From Halorussus amylolyticus (lineage in GTDB: Archaea; Halobacteriota; Halobacteria; Halobacteriales; Haladaptataceae), in NCBI RefSeq assembly GCF_004143485.2, contig NZ_ML974132.1, positions 1 to 64,000 on the forward strand: a stretch of 64,000 nucleotides of DNA, written 5' to 3'. The notes under the pieces are model-generated. The model did no database searches. It had not been told where the DNA came from and saw only the letters and a program-made list of their open reading frames with translations. A program made the translations under genes and the position numbers. Each line of letters begins with the position of its first letter. Position 1 is the first letter of the stretch. Positions 33,513-41,991 of the stretch are shown here, in pieces.

Positions 33513-35003
33513 CTACGCCCCGACTAACACCTTGACCAGCGCGTCTTGGTAGTCGCGGGCGTCCCCGATGCCGACGGTCAAGTTCGACATGAGCGTCGAG
33601 AACACCACGTCGGACCGGTCCGGACGCCGAATGACACCTGAGAGCGCGCGAGTCCCACGGACCGTCCCGGTCTTCGCTTGGACCGGCACGTCCACGTCGC
33701 CGAGGCGATACGCGAGCGTGCCCTCGCCGGGGGTCGCGAGCGACTCGAAGAAGTCGTCTGCCCACGGCTTCTTGCGGACCCATTCGAGCAACGAGACGAC
33801 GGTCCGCGCCGAGATGAGGTTGAACTGCGAGAGGCCCGACCCGTCACGGAACACGGTCGTGTCGGCTCCCAACCCCTCGAAGTAGGACGCCGCGAGTTCA
33901 GTCCACGCGTCGAACGACCCGTCGCCGGTCGCGCGCCGAGCGGTCGCCAGCGCGAGCTGGTCGGCGACGACGTTGTTCGAGTTCTTCAGCATCGGGCCGA
34001 TGCTCTCCCGAATCGGCGCGGACTCGATGGTCGCGTCGAACGCCGTCTCGGCGTCCGTCGACGCGGTTCGCAGGTCGATTTCGCCCTTGACCGTCACGCC
34101 CGCATCTTCGAGGGCGTCGGCGAACGCCGCCGCGGCGTGTTCGTCGGGGCGCATGACCGGCGCGAGGTCGGTCGCCTCGTACCCCGGCGTGAGTTCGCCG
34201 ATGGCGTAGATGGTGTCGTTCACCCGGTCGAGGTAGGTGTAGAAGTAGCCGGTGTCGTCGGCAGACGCTTTCGAGAGGTGGGACTCGACGGTGACGTACT
34301 CCGAGTCGGGTTCGACCGTGAGGCTGATTTCGTCGTCGGTTCGCTCGGCAGTGAGCAACACCTTGTTCCAGTGGAGCGCGAGCGACGAACTCGGCGCGCC
34401 GTAGGAGTACTGCGGGTCCTCCCACGTCCAACCCTCCGGGTAGCCGGGACCGCGGACCGAGAACACCGGGCCGTAGCCCGACGTGTCGAACGCGGTGATA
34501 TCGGCGACGACATCGCCGTGGACGGCGTTGATATCTCGGTCGGCGACGTTCTCGGCGAGCGTCGTCAGGTCGTCGCGCGTGAGGACAGCGCCCGTCCCGC
34601 GAATCACGAGGTCGCCGTGGAACTGCGTCCCCGTGGTCTCGCCCTCGCCGGTCACGGTCGTGGTGAATCGGTGGTCGGGACCGAGGTGTTCGAGCGCGAG
34701 TCCGGCCGCGAGGAGTTTCGCGTTTGACGCGGGCTTGACGGCCTTGTCGGCCTCGTGGCTCGCGAGAACGTCACCCTCTTCTCCGACCTCCTTGGCGTAC
34801 ACGGAGACGACGCCGCCGGGGAATTTCTCGGTCGCCTGCGCGAGCAGTTCCTCGACCGACGACGCCGCCGAAATCGATTCTCCGTTCGTATCGGCCGACG
34901 CCCGGTCCGCGAGTGCCGTCTCTCCAACCATCGCTCCGGCACCGAGCGCACCCGCGGCTCCGAGAACCGACCGCCTGCCGATGTTTCTATCTTTGTTTCT
35001 CAT
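33513..35003 (-). CDS. dacB: Tat-secreted D-alanyl-D-alanine carboxypeptidase/endopeptidase (PBP4, peptidase S13)
   Basis: 496 residues. It begins with a Tat signal (NIGRRSVLGAAGALGAGAM). The penicillin-binding triad is complete: S93-x-x-K96 (PASNAK), S342-N-N344 (KNSNNVVAD) and K444-T-G446 (AKTGTV), in the order and spacing of the S13 class. The large domain II inserted between SxxK and SxN is present. These enzymes trim or cleave peptide crosslinks of bacterial peptidoglycan. Haloarchaea lack this polymer, so the natural substrate is either bacterial cell walls or a peptide ligand. The ATG at 35003 gives a good signal; an in-frame TTG lies at 35027. Confidence 0.9.
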   Translation of the reverse strand: MRNKDRNIGRRSVLGAAGALGAGAMVGETALADRASADTNGESISAASSVEELLAQATEKFPGGVVSVYAKEVGEEGDVLASHEADKAVKPASNAKLLAAGLALEHLGPDHRFTTTVTGEGETTGTQFHGDLVIRGTGAVLTRDDLTTLAENVADRDINAVHGDVVADITAFDTSGYGPVFSVRGPGYPEGWTWEDPQYSYGAPSSSLALHWNKVLLTAERTDDEISLTVEPDSEYVTVESHLSKASADDTGYFYTYLDRVNDTIYAIGELTPGYEATDLAPVMRPDEHAAAAFADALEDAGVTVKGEIDLRTASTDAETAFDATIESAPIRESIGPMLKNSNNVVADQLALATARRATGDGSFDAWTELAASYFEGLGADTTVFRDGSGLSQFNLISARTVVSLLEWVRKKPWADDFFESLATPGEGTLAYRLGDVDVPVQAKTGTVRGTRALSGVIRRPDRSDVVFSTLMSNLTVGIGDARDYQDALVKVLVGA

Positions 35004-35153
35004 GCTCCAACACTGTTCTTTCCGCAAGAGGAAAGTAACTATGCCCTAGCATGAATGAGTATATCTTCGAGAACGCGACGTTACGACACCGAAGCGACTC
35101 ACGGAATCTCGCAAAACGACTCACGCCACCCGCCGACTGTGCTACCTGCTGAC

Positions 35154-35840
35154 TCACGCAGTCGCTTTCCGGTACTCCTTCAGACCGACGACCTTCCCGT
35201 CCACGTCCTCGGCGGGTGCGTCGGTCGCGGCCCAGTGGAACAGTCCGGCGGCGTCCTCGGGGTCTCGACCCGCCCCGCCCGTGAGTCGGGTGGCAACCAC
35301 GCCGGGGTCCACCACGCACGCGGTCTGGTCGAGTTCGGTCGCGAACCCCCGGACGACCGCCTCGGCCGCGGCCTTCGACACCGCGTAGGAGCCGTATCCG
35401 GGCTTCGCCTCACGCGCGACGTTTCCGGAGGGGACCAGCACCCGCGCGTCGTCGGCCAGATGCGGCAGGGCCTCACGAACCGTCGCGAAGACGCCGCGAG
35501 CGTTCGTTCGGAGCGCGTCGTCGAAGGCCGCGTAGGCTTCCCCGGCCAGCGGGGTTTCGCCCGGCGACCCGTGGTAGACGCCCGCGCAGGCGACCACCAC
35601 GTCGATGCCGCCGTCGCTCCCGCGGGCCGCGGTCTCCATCAGGCGCTCTACGTCGAATTCGTCGCGCACGTCCGCTCGCAGGCCCTCGACCTCGCCGTCG
35701 ATGTCGGCGACCACTTCGTCGAGCGCGTCCTGCTCGCGCGCGCAGACGACCACGCGAGCGCCCTCGTCGGCGAACCGGCGGGCGACGGCCTCGCCGATGC
35801 CCCTGCTCGCGCCCGTCACGACTGCAGTCAGTCCGTCCAT
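35154..35840 (-). CDS. Short-chain dehydrogenase/reductase
   Basis: 228 residues. The nucleotide motif TGASRGIG is near the N-terminus, VVACAGVY corresponds to the NNAG motif, and the catalytic Ser/Tyr-x-x-x-Lys is VPSGN...SYAVSK. It would use NAD(P)H on an alcohol or ketone; the substrate is unknown. The protein is slightly short at the C-terminus but complete. It precedes the secreted S13 gene on the same strand, 150 nt apart. Confidence 0.87.
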   Translation of the reverse strand: MDGLTAVVTGASRGIGEAVARRFADEGARVVVCAREQDALDEVVADIDGEVEGLRADVRDEFDVERLMETAARGSDGGIDVVVACAGVYHGSPGETPLAGEAYAAFDDALRTNARGVFATVREALPHLADDARVLVPSGNVAREAKPGYGSYAVSKAAAEAVVRGFATELDQTACVVDPGVVATRLTGGAGRDPEDAAGLFHWAATDAPAEDVDGKVVGLKEYRKATA

Positions 35841-35907
35841 ACGCTTCCGAAGGAGTTCCGTGCCTAAACTGGTTTCCGTGTGGTTTCGAGAGGCGCGAAT
35901 CGCCGAC

Positions 35908-36447
35908 TCAGATGGCGACGAGATTAATCCGAATGCCGCCGTCCCTGTCCACGACGACGCTCGCTCCGCTGTCCGGATTCTCCGTCCGAACGTCCCAATC
36001 GAACGTGGCGTTCTGTCCCGCGACGCTCGCCGACACGCGGTACGTTCCGGCCCGCGGGAAGTCGATGTCGAACTCCTTCGAACCGTCGCTCGCCAGCGTG
36101 ACCGTTCGGTCGAACACCGCCGAGGCGTTCGATTCGTTGACGGCTTCGATAGTCACGGCGATTTCGGTTTCGTTCTCCGGGTAGTTCGCAATTCGAAGGT
36201 CGTAGTCGAGCGGTCTGACGTACTCCGCGGTCGTCGTCTCCCGAGTCGTGGTCTCTCGGCTCGTCTGCGAGTGCGTCGTCGGAGTTGTGGTGGTCACGTC
36301 CACGGTTGTGGTGGTCGTATCCGGGGCAGTGGTAGTCACGCTTGGAGTCGGGGTCGTCGCGGTCGGAGTCGTGGCGGGCGCTGACGGTGCCGAACCGCAT
36401 CCGGCAACGACCAGCGCGACGACGACGGCTACCGTCGCGGCTCTCAT
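35908..36447 (-). CDS. Small lipoprotein with Thr-rich linker and beta-sandwich domain
   Basis: 179 residues. A hydrophobic signal ends in the lipobox VVAGCGS. A long Thr/Pro linker (about 22-75, with many TTT runs, likely O-glycosylated) holds a beta-rich ectodomain (YDLRIANYPENETEIAVTIEA). The layout is that of haloarchaeal cell-surface lipoproteins of unknown ligand. The ATG at 36447 is chosen because it places the signal at the N-terminus. Confidence 0.78.
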   Translation of the reverse strand: MRAATVAVVVALVVAGCGSAPSAPATTPTATTPTPSVTTTAPDTTTTTVDVTTTTPTTHSQTSRETTTRETTTAEYVRPLDYDLRIANYPENETEIAVTIEAVNESNASAVFDRTVTLASDGSKEFDIDFPRAGTYRVSASVAGQNATFDWDVRTENPDSGASVVVDRDGGIRINLVAI

Positions 36448-36569
36448 CAAACCGCGCGAACATCTCGCTTCCACCGAACGGTTCGTGTCACTGTTCCAGT
36501 CAGTATCGTGTGTCGATAAGTGCTTTCTGGAGTCGCCGGGGTTAAACCGACCCAACACCCACGGCAGGT

Positions 36570-37073
36570 ATGTTCCGCCCCGGTCACTACGGCGTCGCGC
36601 TCACCCTCTACGCGCCCGTCGGCTGCTGGCTCCTCGCGCTCGGCCACCCGACTCTCGCGCTCGCGGGCGGCGCGGGTCTCCTCTGGCTGGCGATGCTTCC
36701 CGACTGGGACACGTGGCTCCCGCTCATCTCCCACCGCGGCCCGACCCACACGCTCGCGTTCGCCGGGCTCGTCGCTGGCGCGGCGTGGGTCGCGGCGGCC
36801 GCGACCGGATTCGGGACCCATTCGGTCGGTCCGGTCGACCTCCGGACGTTCGCGGCCGGAATCGCGGCGCTCTCCGTCCTCTCGCATCTGGCGGCCGACG
36901 TGCTGACGCCGATGGGAGTGGCGCTGCTCTGGCCGGTGACCTCTCGGCGATTCACGCTGTCGGTGTGCCGGGCGAACAACCGAATCGCGAACTACCTGCT
37001 GTTCGCGCTCGGGGTGTTCGCCACCGCGAGCGCGGCGTCGTTCGGGACGATGCTGTTCTCCGGTGCGGTGTAG
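36570..37073 (+). CDS. YdjM-family membrane-bound metal-dependent hydrolase
   Basis: 167 residues with four to five membrane helices. The conserved metal-type residues of the family are present: His7 (PGHYG), PDWDTWLP, ISHRGPTHT and SHLAADVLTPMG. E. coli YdjM is LexA-controlled and of unclear function. It is divergent from the lipoprotein gene and converges with the DUF7344-like gene across two strong hairpins. Confidence 0.85.
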   Translation: MFRPGHYGVALTLYAPVGCWLLALGHPTLALAGGAGLLWLAMLPDWDTWLPLISHRGPTHTLAFAGLVAGAAWVAAAATGFGTHSVGPVDLRTFAAGIAALSVLSHLAADVLTPMGVALLWPVTSRRFTLSVCRANNRIANYLLFALGVFATASAASFGTMLFSGAV

Positions 37074-37091
37074 TCCGTTTTCCGGTTCGGT

Positions 37092-37164
37092 GTCGTCGCC
37101 AGCGGGCGACGACTCCGCGCCGAGACGACGGCGCGCGGCGGTCGCGCATCGCGCGACCGCCGCG
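37092..37164. terminator. Two adjacent hairpins between convergent genes
   Basis: gtcgtcgcc-agcg-ggcgacgac at 37092-37113 (9 bp) and cgcggcggtcgcgc-atc-gcgcgaccgccgcg at 37134-37164 (14 bp) lie between the YdjM-like gene and the oppositely oriented regulator gene. They could serve as a bidirectional end. Confidence 0.55.
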
Positions 37165-37203
37165 AATGGTCTCGACGAGCGTGCGACCCAACGAGGGTTC
37201 GGG

Positions 37204-37620
37204 CTAAAACTCCGAGAGGGACGCGCTCTCGGCGGCGCGGCGGAGCGACCCTCGCTCGTCTTCGGCCGCGAGCGCGAGATAGCGCCGAAATAGCTCGGAG
37301 TCGAGCGCGAGTCGAGCGAATCGGCCCTCGTGGTCGTACTCGACGACGCCGACTTCGGCCAGCCTCGGGAGGTGGACGTGGTGGAGCGAGGTGGCGACCC
37401 GCTCGAAATCGGCCCCTTCGACCGACGCCACCTCGTCGGCGAGGTCCGAGAGCGCGACGCGACCCGCGGACTCGTACAGCGCGTAGAGCACGTTTCGGCG
37501 GCGTTCGGTCGCGAGAACGTCGAAAACCGAATCGAGCGAGCGAGGGTGCGAGCCATGGCTCTCGCCGGGCGCGGCGTTCGTGGACTGTTCCCCGGTCGAA
37601 CTGTTCGACAGCTGACTCAT
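37204..37620 (-). CDS. DUF7344-like winged-helix regulator
   Basis: 138 residues. A Ser/Gly-rich N-terminus precedes a winged helix: SVFDVLATERRRNVLYALYE, the recognition region FERVATSLHHVHLPRLAEVGVVEYD and the end RLALDSELFRRYL. This matches the common haloarchaeal DUF7344 family, often located by stress or light-related genes. The promoter on the minus strand contains catttatgat (about 37650-37659). Confidence 0.75.
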   Translation of the reverse strand: MSQLSNSSTGEQSTNAAPGESHGSHPRSLDSVFDVLATERRRNVLYALYESAGRVALSDLADEVASVEGADFERVATSLHHVHLPRLAEVGVVEYDHEGRFARLALDSELFRRYLALAAEDERGSLRRAAESASLSEF

Positions 37621-37710
37621 GGCTCCGACATCCTATTCGTTTACCTTCATCATAAATGTGCGGGAATTCTCGGGCGAGACCAAACTCGGCGGTCGAACAC
37701 CGAACCGCAC

Positions 37711-37857
37711 TCACCACTCCCGATATGAGAGTTCGTCGGCCTTGGTCGTGACCGCGCGCATCATGCACCCGTGGCACATCCACATGTCGCCCCCGGTGCG
37801 CGCGACCAATCTGGTTCCCCCCGACTTTCGGTCCTCACAGATGTCACACACCTGCAT
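37711..37857 (-). CDS. Zinc-finger microprotein
   Basis: 48 residues, below many gene-finder limits. It reads MQVCDICEDRKSGGTRLV, an acidic/basic middle, then MWMCHGCMMRAVTTK and ends YREW. The CxxC...CxxC pair (Cys4/Cys7 and Cys28/Cys31) is the zinc-binding layout of haloarchaeal one-domain zinc-finger proteins, some of which affect biofilm formation and swarming in Haloferax. Codon positions three are GC-rich, supporting a real gene. It is 91 nt upstream of the DUF7344-like gene on the same strand. Confidence 0.75.
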   Translation of the reverse strand: MQVCDICEDRKSGGTRLVARTGGDMWMCHGCMMRAVTTKADELSYREW

Positions 37858-37937
37858 ACCTCCGTCGTCGTCGCGCTCGAACTTGAGTCTCTCGCCCGTT
37901 CCCGTCCGCCGAACCTCCGTCCCGACGGTCCGGCGAC

Positions 37938-37986
37938 AGGAGGTGTTATGGTCGCGGGGGGCGTCCCTCCCGGGGAGAGACCGTGA
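37938..37986 (+). promoter_or_regulatory. Strong Shine-Dalgarno and 12-codon leader ORF before the flavin-fold gene
   Basis: aggaggtg (37938-37945) precedes an ATG at 37948. The 12-residue ORF (MVAGGVPPGERP) ends in a TGA at 37984-37986 that overlaps the GTG start at 37983. Ribosome-binding sites this strong are uncommon in haloarchaea, so the downstream gene may be translated by coupling to this leader. Confidence 0.45.
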
Positions 37987-38402
37987 AACACGTCGAATAC
38001 GTCCACACGTTCGGGATGGAGGCCGAGGAACTCGACGAACTGCTCCGGACAGGGAGCGTCGGTGTCCTCGCGCTCGCCGACGACGGGGACGCCTACGCGG
38101 TTCCGGTCGCGTACGACTACGACGGCGAATCGCTCGTCGTCAGACTCGGTGCGTCCCCGGACAGCGAGAAGATGGCGCACCTCGAATCGACCGACACCGC
38201 GACTCTCGTCGTGCACGACGAGGGAACGCCATCGTGGAGCGTCCTCGCCCGCGGGTCGCTGCGCGAGCGCGACGACTTCGACGACCGCCGAGTCAACAGG
38301 CAGTTCTCCGCGCTCCGGGTGTTCGACGAGGAGATAGACGAGGTGGACGCCGCGGTGTACGAACTGGAGATGAGCGAGGTGACGGGGCGACGGACCGACT
38401 GA
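37983..38402 (+). CDS. Pyridoxamine 5'-phosphate oxidase-fold flavin protein
   Basis: 139 residues with a GTG start (MKHVEYVHTFGMEAEELDELL). The split-barrel motifs are GVLALADDGDAYAVPVAYDYDG, LGASPDSEKMAHL and WSVLARGSLR. Haloarchaeal members bind FMN, F420 or heme and their substrates are unknown. The start agrees with related proteins, and the ORF is coupled to a 12-codon leader. It lies 48 nt before msrB on the same strand, so it may share its transcript. Confidence 0.82.
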   Translation: MKHVEYVHTFGMEAEELDELLRTGSVGVLALADDGDAYAVPVAYDYDGESLVVRLGASPDSEKMAHLESTDTATLVVHDEGTPSWSVLARGSLRERDDFDDRRVNRQFSALRVFDEEIDEVDAAVYELEMSEVTGRRTD

Positions 38403-38450
38403 TTGGCGAACTCGCGCAAGCCCTAACCCTCCCGCGCCCCAAGTCGGCCC

Positions 38451-38873
38451 ATGAGCCAAGAGACGACTGACGACGCGTCCGAGACCCGCGACCTGCCCGA
38501 GACCGACGCCGAGTGGCGCGAGCGACTCACCGACGAGGAGTACCGCGTCCTCCGCGAGCAGGGGACCGAGTCGCCCTTCTCGGGCGAACACGTGGACCGA
38601 AAGGACGACGGTACGTACACCTGCGCAGGGTGTGGCGCGGAACTGTTCGACTCGGACACCAAGTTCGACTCGGGGTGCGGATGGCCGAGCTTTTACGACA
38701 CCGACGACGACCGGGTCGAGACCCGCGAGGACCGAAGTCACGGGATGGTCCGAACCGAGGTCGTCTGCGCCGAGTGCGGCGGTCACCTCGGTCACATCTT
38801 CGACGACGGCCCGGAGCCGACCGGCAAGCGCTACTGCATCAACTCGGTCGCGCTCGACTTCGACGAGGAGTAG
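38451..38873 (+). CDS. msrB: Peptide-methionine (R)-S-oxide reductase
   Basis: 140 residues. Zinc site Cys58/Cys61 (CAGC) and Cys106/Cys109 (CAEC). The catalytic Cys129 is in RYCINSVAL and the resolving Cys in SGCGWPSFY. It repairs oxidised methionine in proteins with thioredoxin-derived electrons. It lies among other redox genes. Confidence 0.95.
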   Translation: MSQETTDDASETRDLPETDAEWRERLTDEEYRVLREQGTESPFSGEHVDRKDDGTYTCAGCGAELFDSDTKFDSGCGWPSFYDTDDDRVETREDRSHGMVRTEVVCAECGGHLGHIFDDGPEPTGKRYCINSVALDFDEE

Positions 38874-38936
38874 TTTCCTCTCCGAAAACTGTAACAAAAC
38901 CGGTCGTTTTATTTCTCATTCCTGAGAGCTGTAGAT

Positions 38937-39608
38937 ATGGCTGGACCGTCAAGGGTACACACGGACGCCGAATCAGGAGAACAGACGACGCCGACCGACC
39001 AAACACCGGTTTCGAACGCCGAAGAGGTGGAGACCGCTGGCGAGTCGCTCACCGGCGCGTTCGACTACGCGCCCCACGTCCCGGTCGTCGGGGACAGCGT
39101 CTCGTTCGAAGCCGAGACCTCCGGCGGGGACGACCACCGGTACGAGTGGTCGTTCGGCGACGGCGCGACCGCGACGGGCGCACGCGTCACCCACACCTAC
39201 GACGACGGCGGCGAAAAGGACGTGACCCTCACCGCGACCGACGACGACGGCGCGACCGACGGCATTCATCGGTCGCTCACCGTCTATCGCACGGCCGACA
39301 TCGAACTCAGCGAGTTCGACCGCGAAGGCGGCGACGTGCTTCTACCGGTGTCGATTCGCGACGATGACACCACCGCGACCCCGATTCGCGGTGACTCGCT
39401 CCGATTCGGCTCTCCCGTGGCGATTTCGATGGGCGGCGGCGCGACTCCGGTTCGAACCGCCGAGCGCGACGACGGTCTCCGGGCGTGGTTCCGCGCGACC
39501 GACGCCGCCATGACGGGGTCGGAAACGAGGATGCGACTCGCCGGGCGCGCGGCCGACGGCGTTCCGGTCGTGGGGACCGCCGACACCGAGTCGGTCGCAC
39601 AGTGGTAG
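38937..39608 (+). CDS. PKD-domain protein without a signal peptide
   Basis: 223 residues. About 40-120 form a PKD-like beta-sandwich with YEWSFGDGATATG, THTYDDGGEKDVTLT and ATDDDGATD. PKD domains usually sit on exported proteins, but the N-terminus here (MAGPSRVHTDAESGEQ) is hydrophilic and there is no anchor. Either the true start is elsewhere or it is exported by another route or remains inside. A gttttatttct TATA is at 38905-38915. Function unknown. Confidence 0.7.
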   Translation: MAGPSRVHTDAESGEQTTPTDQTPVSNAEEVETAGESLTGAFDYAPHVPVVGDSVSFEAETSGGDDHRYEWSFGDGATATGARVTHTYDDGGEKDVTLTATDDDGATDGIHRSLTVYRTADIELSEFDREGGDVLLPVSIRDDDTTATPIRGDSLRFGSPVAISMGGGATPVRTAERDDGLRAWFRATDAAMTGSETRMRLAGRAADGVPVVGTADTESVAQW

Positions 39609-39621
39609 CCCGCGCGACGGC

Positions 39622-40431
39622 TCAGTTGACCTCGTTGTGCATCTCCTCGATGACTGCTTCGAGGTCCGGCGTCCCGCCGCCGGGTTGGGAGTCGTACGAG
39701 AACTCTCCCTTGCCGTCGAACGACGCGCCCTCGGTCCACGGCTGTTCGGGGTCCTCCATCTCCTCGCGGAACGTGGACATAAACGTGTAATTGAAGTCCT
39801 GATTCTCCTTCTCTTGGGGGAAACTCGCGGGCACGGGGACGTGTTCGCCCATGCTTTCGAGCGCGGCGTGCCACTGATTCTGGTGCATCGTGTCGCGGGC
39901 GATGAGGTACGCGAGCATGTCCTTCATCCCTTCGTCGTCGGTGATTTCGTACAGCCGAGTCGCGAGGAGTCGGCCCGTCGATTCGGCCATCACGTTCGCG
40001 TACATGTCGGCCGCGAGGTTGCCGCTGGCGACGACGCAGTTTCCGTCGAACGGCACGCCGTTCGAATCGACGGGCATCGCGTGGAGTCCGGCCGACAGCG
40101 CCTGTCGGGGCTGGCCGCCGTCCATCATCGCCGCGATGACGGCGTCCTCGCGGGCGGCCTCGCGCGCCTCCTCGGGTGCGCCCTCCAGATTCTTCGCCAC
40201 CGCGGTCGCGAGCATCTCGATGTGGCCCAACTCCTCGGCCGCGGTCTCCATCAGCAGGGTCCGGTACTCCTGCTTGTCGCGGGGCACCGCGAACGCCTGA
40301 AACATGTACTGGAGCGCGACCCGCATCTCGCCCTCCGCGCCGCCGATGGCCTGCTGGAGCATCTTGGCGAAGTAGGGGTCGGGTTCCTCGACTTCCACCT
40401 CGTACTGGAGTTCGTTATCGTGGTAGAACAT
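39622..40431 (-). CDS. Manganese catalase
   Basis: 269 residues from the ATG at 40431 (MFYHDNELQYEVEVEE), the normal start of the family. Dimanganese ligands are in GAEGEMRV (Glu35), ETAAEELGHIEML (Glu and His about 66-70), VMAESTGRL and DTMHQNQWH. It destroys hydrogen peroxide without heme. A frame extending to a GTG at 40476 would add 15 residues that homologues lack. The upstream TATA-like cctaagaaag fits a leaderless start at 40431. Confidence 0.92.
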   Translation of the reverse strand: MFYHDNELQYEVEVEEPDPYFAKMLQQAIGGAEGEMRVALQYMFQAFAVPRDKQEYRTLLMETAAEELGHIEMLATAVAKNLEGAPEEAREAAREDAVIAAMMDGGQPRQALSAGLHAMPVDSNGVPFDGNCVVASGNLAADMYANVMAESTGRLLATRLYEITDDEGMKDMLAYLIARDTMHQNQWHAALESMGEHVPVPASFPQEKENQDFNYTFMSTFREEMEDPEQPWTEGASFDGKGEFSYDSQPGGGTPDLEAVIEEMHNEVN

Positions 40432-40636
40432 CCCGGAAAAAGTTGGAACGCTGACTTTCTTAGGCGTCGTGGCCACGAATCAGTTCGAATTTGTAACGAC
40501 TCTGTACCCGAGCCGAGTTCGGTCGCCGGAGACCGGCGACCGAACTCGACTGGTCCCTCCGCCCGTGAACCCGACCGGCCCCTCCGCCCGGCGGGAAATT
40601 TATCACGGTACGCCAACAAGATGCGCGTAGAATCGC

Positions 40637-41164
40637 ATGCAGGGGGACGGGACACACCGAGAGACCGCGGCCGAGTACGAACACCTCCGGACGAAGAAAA
40701 AAGAGCGTCAGGGCAACGAGGAGCACGCCGAAGTCCGGGACGTGTTCGTCGGCGAGGACGAAGTGAGCCTCGCGCTCGCGTTCGAGTGGACGACCGGAAC
40801 CGAGCGACTCACCTACGATTTGGGCGACGACCGCGACGTGCTCAAACTCGAAGCCCTCGCGGCGTCCCACGGTTTCGAGTTCGAGCAAATCGGGTTTCTG
40901 GAGGGCGAGACCCTTCCGGTCGTCTACACCGGGAGCGAGTGGACGCCGACGGTCCACCGGGGGTACGCCGAGGGCGAGGGGTCGGTCTCCGAGACGTTTA
41001 CCACCGAACTCCGACTGCTCGCCCGCGAACTCGCGCGGTCGCCCAAGATTCTGCGCCGACTGGTCGAACTCTCGCGGACGATGTCCACGAAACAGTTGAT
41101 ACTCGCAGTAATCATCGTCAAGAAACTCATCATCATCGCGCTCATCGCGTGGCTGCTGCTCTGA
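40637..41164 (+). CDS. Uncharacterised protein with C-terminal membrane anchor
   Basis: 175 residues. An acidic N-terminal domain (EYEHLRTKKKERQGNEEHAEV, FEWTTGTERLTYDLGDD, EQIGFLEGETLPVVYTG), a helical region (LLARELARSPKILRRLVEL), and a C-terminal hydrophobic helix (about 155-175) rich in Ile/Leu/Lys. It would be tail-anchored in the membrane with a cytoplasmic domain. I do not recognise the family. It is divergent from the Mn-catalase gene. Confidence 0.6.
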   Translation: MQGDGTHRETAAEYEHLRTKKKERQGNEEHAEVRDVFVGEDEVSLALAFEWTTGTERLTYDLGDDRDVLKLEALAASHGFEFEQIGFLEGETLPVVYTGSEWTPTVHRGYAEGEGSVSETFTTELRLLARELARSPKILRRLVELSRTMSTKQLILAVIIVKKLIIIALIAWLLL

Positions 41165-41211
41165 GCCGGGACGCCGGAATCGTTTTCCCGCGCTCAGTCG
41201 TGTGCCACACC

Positions 41212-41601
41212 ATGGCTCACCCGGTTCCGCCCGAGGTCGAGGAACTACTCACGAGCGAACCGTTGATGGCTCACTTCGCCACCTGCGCAGATTCCCGTCC
41301 GCACGTCGCGCCGGTCTGGTACCACTACGCCGACGGCGTGGTCGAGGTGCTGACCACCGGGAAAAAGCTGGCGAACGTCCGCCAGAACCCCCGAGTAGCG
41401 ATTTCGGTCCAGAAGGACACCGGAGGTCGGGCGGAGTGGATGGTGACCCTTCGCGGGACCGCCACGGTTGTCGAGGACCCCGACGCCCGCCGAGAGGCCG
41501 CCGCGCGCATCAATCCGAAGTACGGCGCGCAGGCCGCCGAGTACCCCGAAAACGTGCTGGTCCGGGTGACGGTTGGGTCGGCGAACTATCAGACGTACTG
41601 A
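41212..41601 (+). CDS. Pyridoxamine 5'-phosphate oxidase-fold protein
   Basis: 129 residues. Split-barrel motifs: PLMAHFATCADSRPHVAPVWYHYADG, GKKLANVRQNPRVAISVQKD and VTLRGTATVVEDP. This is the F420/FMN-dependent type of small oxidoreductase. The ATG at 41212 is 47 nt behind the previous gene. The structured repeat at 41700 follows. Confidence 0.88.
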   Translation: MAHPVPPEVEELLTSEPLMAHFATCADSRPHVAPVWYHYADGVVEVLTTGKKLANVRQNPRVAISVQKDTGGRAEWMVTLRGTATVVEDPDARREAAARINPKYGAQAAEYPENVLVRVTVGSANYQTY

Positions 41602-41699
41602 AGGCGGGCGGAGAGTTGGTGTTGGTCGATGACGCAAACCACGGGAGACAGCAGGCGAACATCCGCCGAGAAACAGCAGACCGACCAACTTCGGGAGGA

Positions 41700-41870
41700 C
41701 TGAAAGGGGCGGCGCGCTCGCGTTTACGTGGTCGCCTGCGCGACCCCTCTCCGCGGCGGGCGTTGCGGAGAGCCGCGGAGATGTCGCGTCAGCGACCGTC
41801 TCGTGAGCGAAGCGAACGAGACCTCGGCGGACGCGGTTTGTCCGTCGGTGGCGAGCGCGCCGGGGCTTTC
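41700..41870 (+). repeat. Dispersed structured repeat, family 2, copy C
   Basis: Order of blocks: tgaaaggggcgg; hairpin ccgcggc...gccgcgg (about 41751-41778); conserved hairpin gtcgc-gtca-gcgac (about 41783-41796); hairpin gtctcgt-gagcgaagcga-acgagac (about 41798-41822); tccgtcggtggcga; cggggctttct. The same blocks occur at 55124-55320 with paired changes in the hairpin stems. Downstream of the PNPOx-fold gene, same strand. Confidence 0.78.
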
Positions 41871-41933
41871 TGGCTGTTCTTCACTGTGGCGGCTGTTGTT
41901 CGTAGCGAGCGTGCCGGGGCTTTCTGGCTGTTC
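41851..41933 (+). repeat. Tandem copies of the family-2 3' motif
   Basis: The 29-nt sequence ending gccggggctttctggctgtt is present at 41851-41879 and again at 41905-41933 with one mismatch, 54 nt apart. Confidence 0.75.
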
Positions 41934-41991
41934 CCGATTTTGATGTCCACGGTTCGTCTCGGCGGACAAGCGTTTCCGATTACCGAGACCC

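Larger units (their letters stand above)
41602..41991. other. 390-nt intergenic region holding family-2 repeat copy C
   Basis: No gene. The first ~90 nt show nothing clear. The family-2 element spans 41700-41870 and is followed by a second copy of its 3' motif (41905-41933). The remainder is the tail of the convergent oxidoreductase. Confidence 0.65.
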
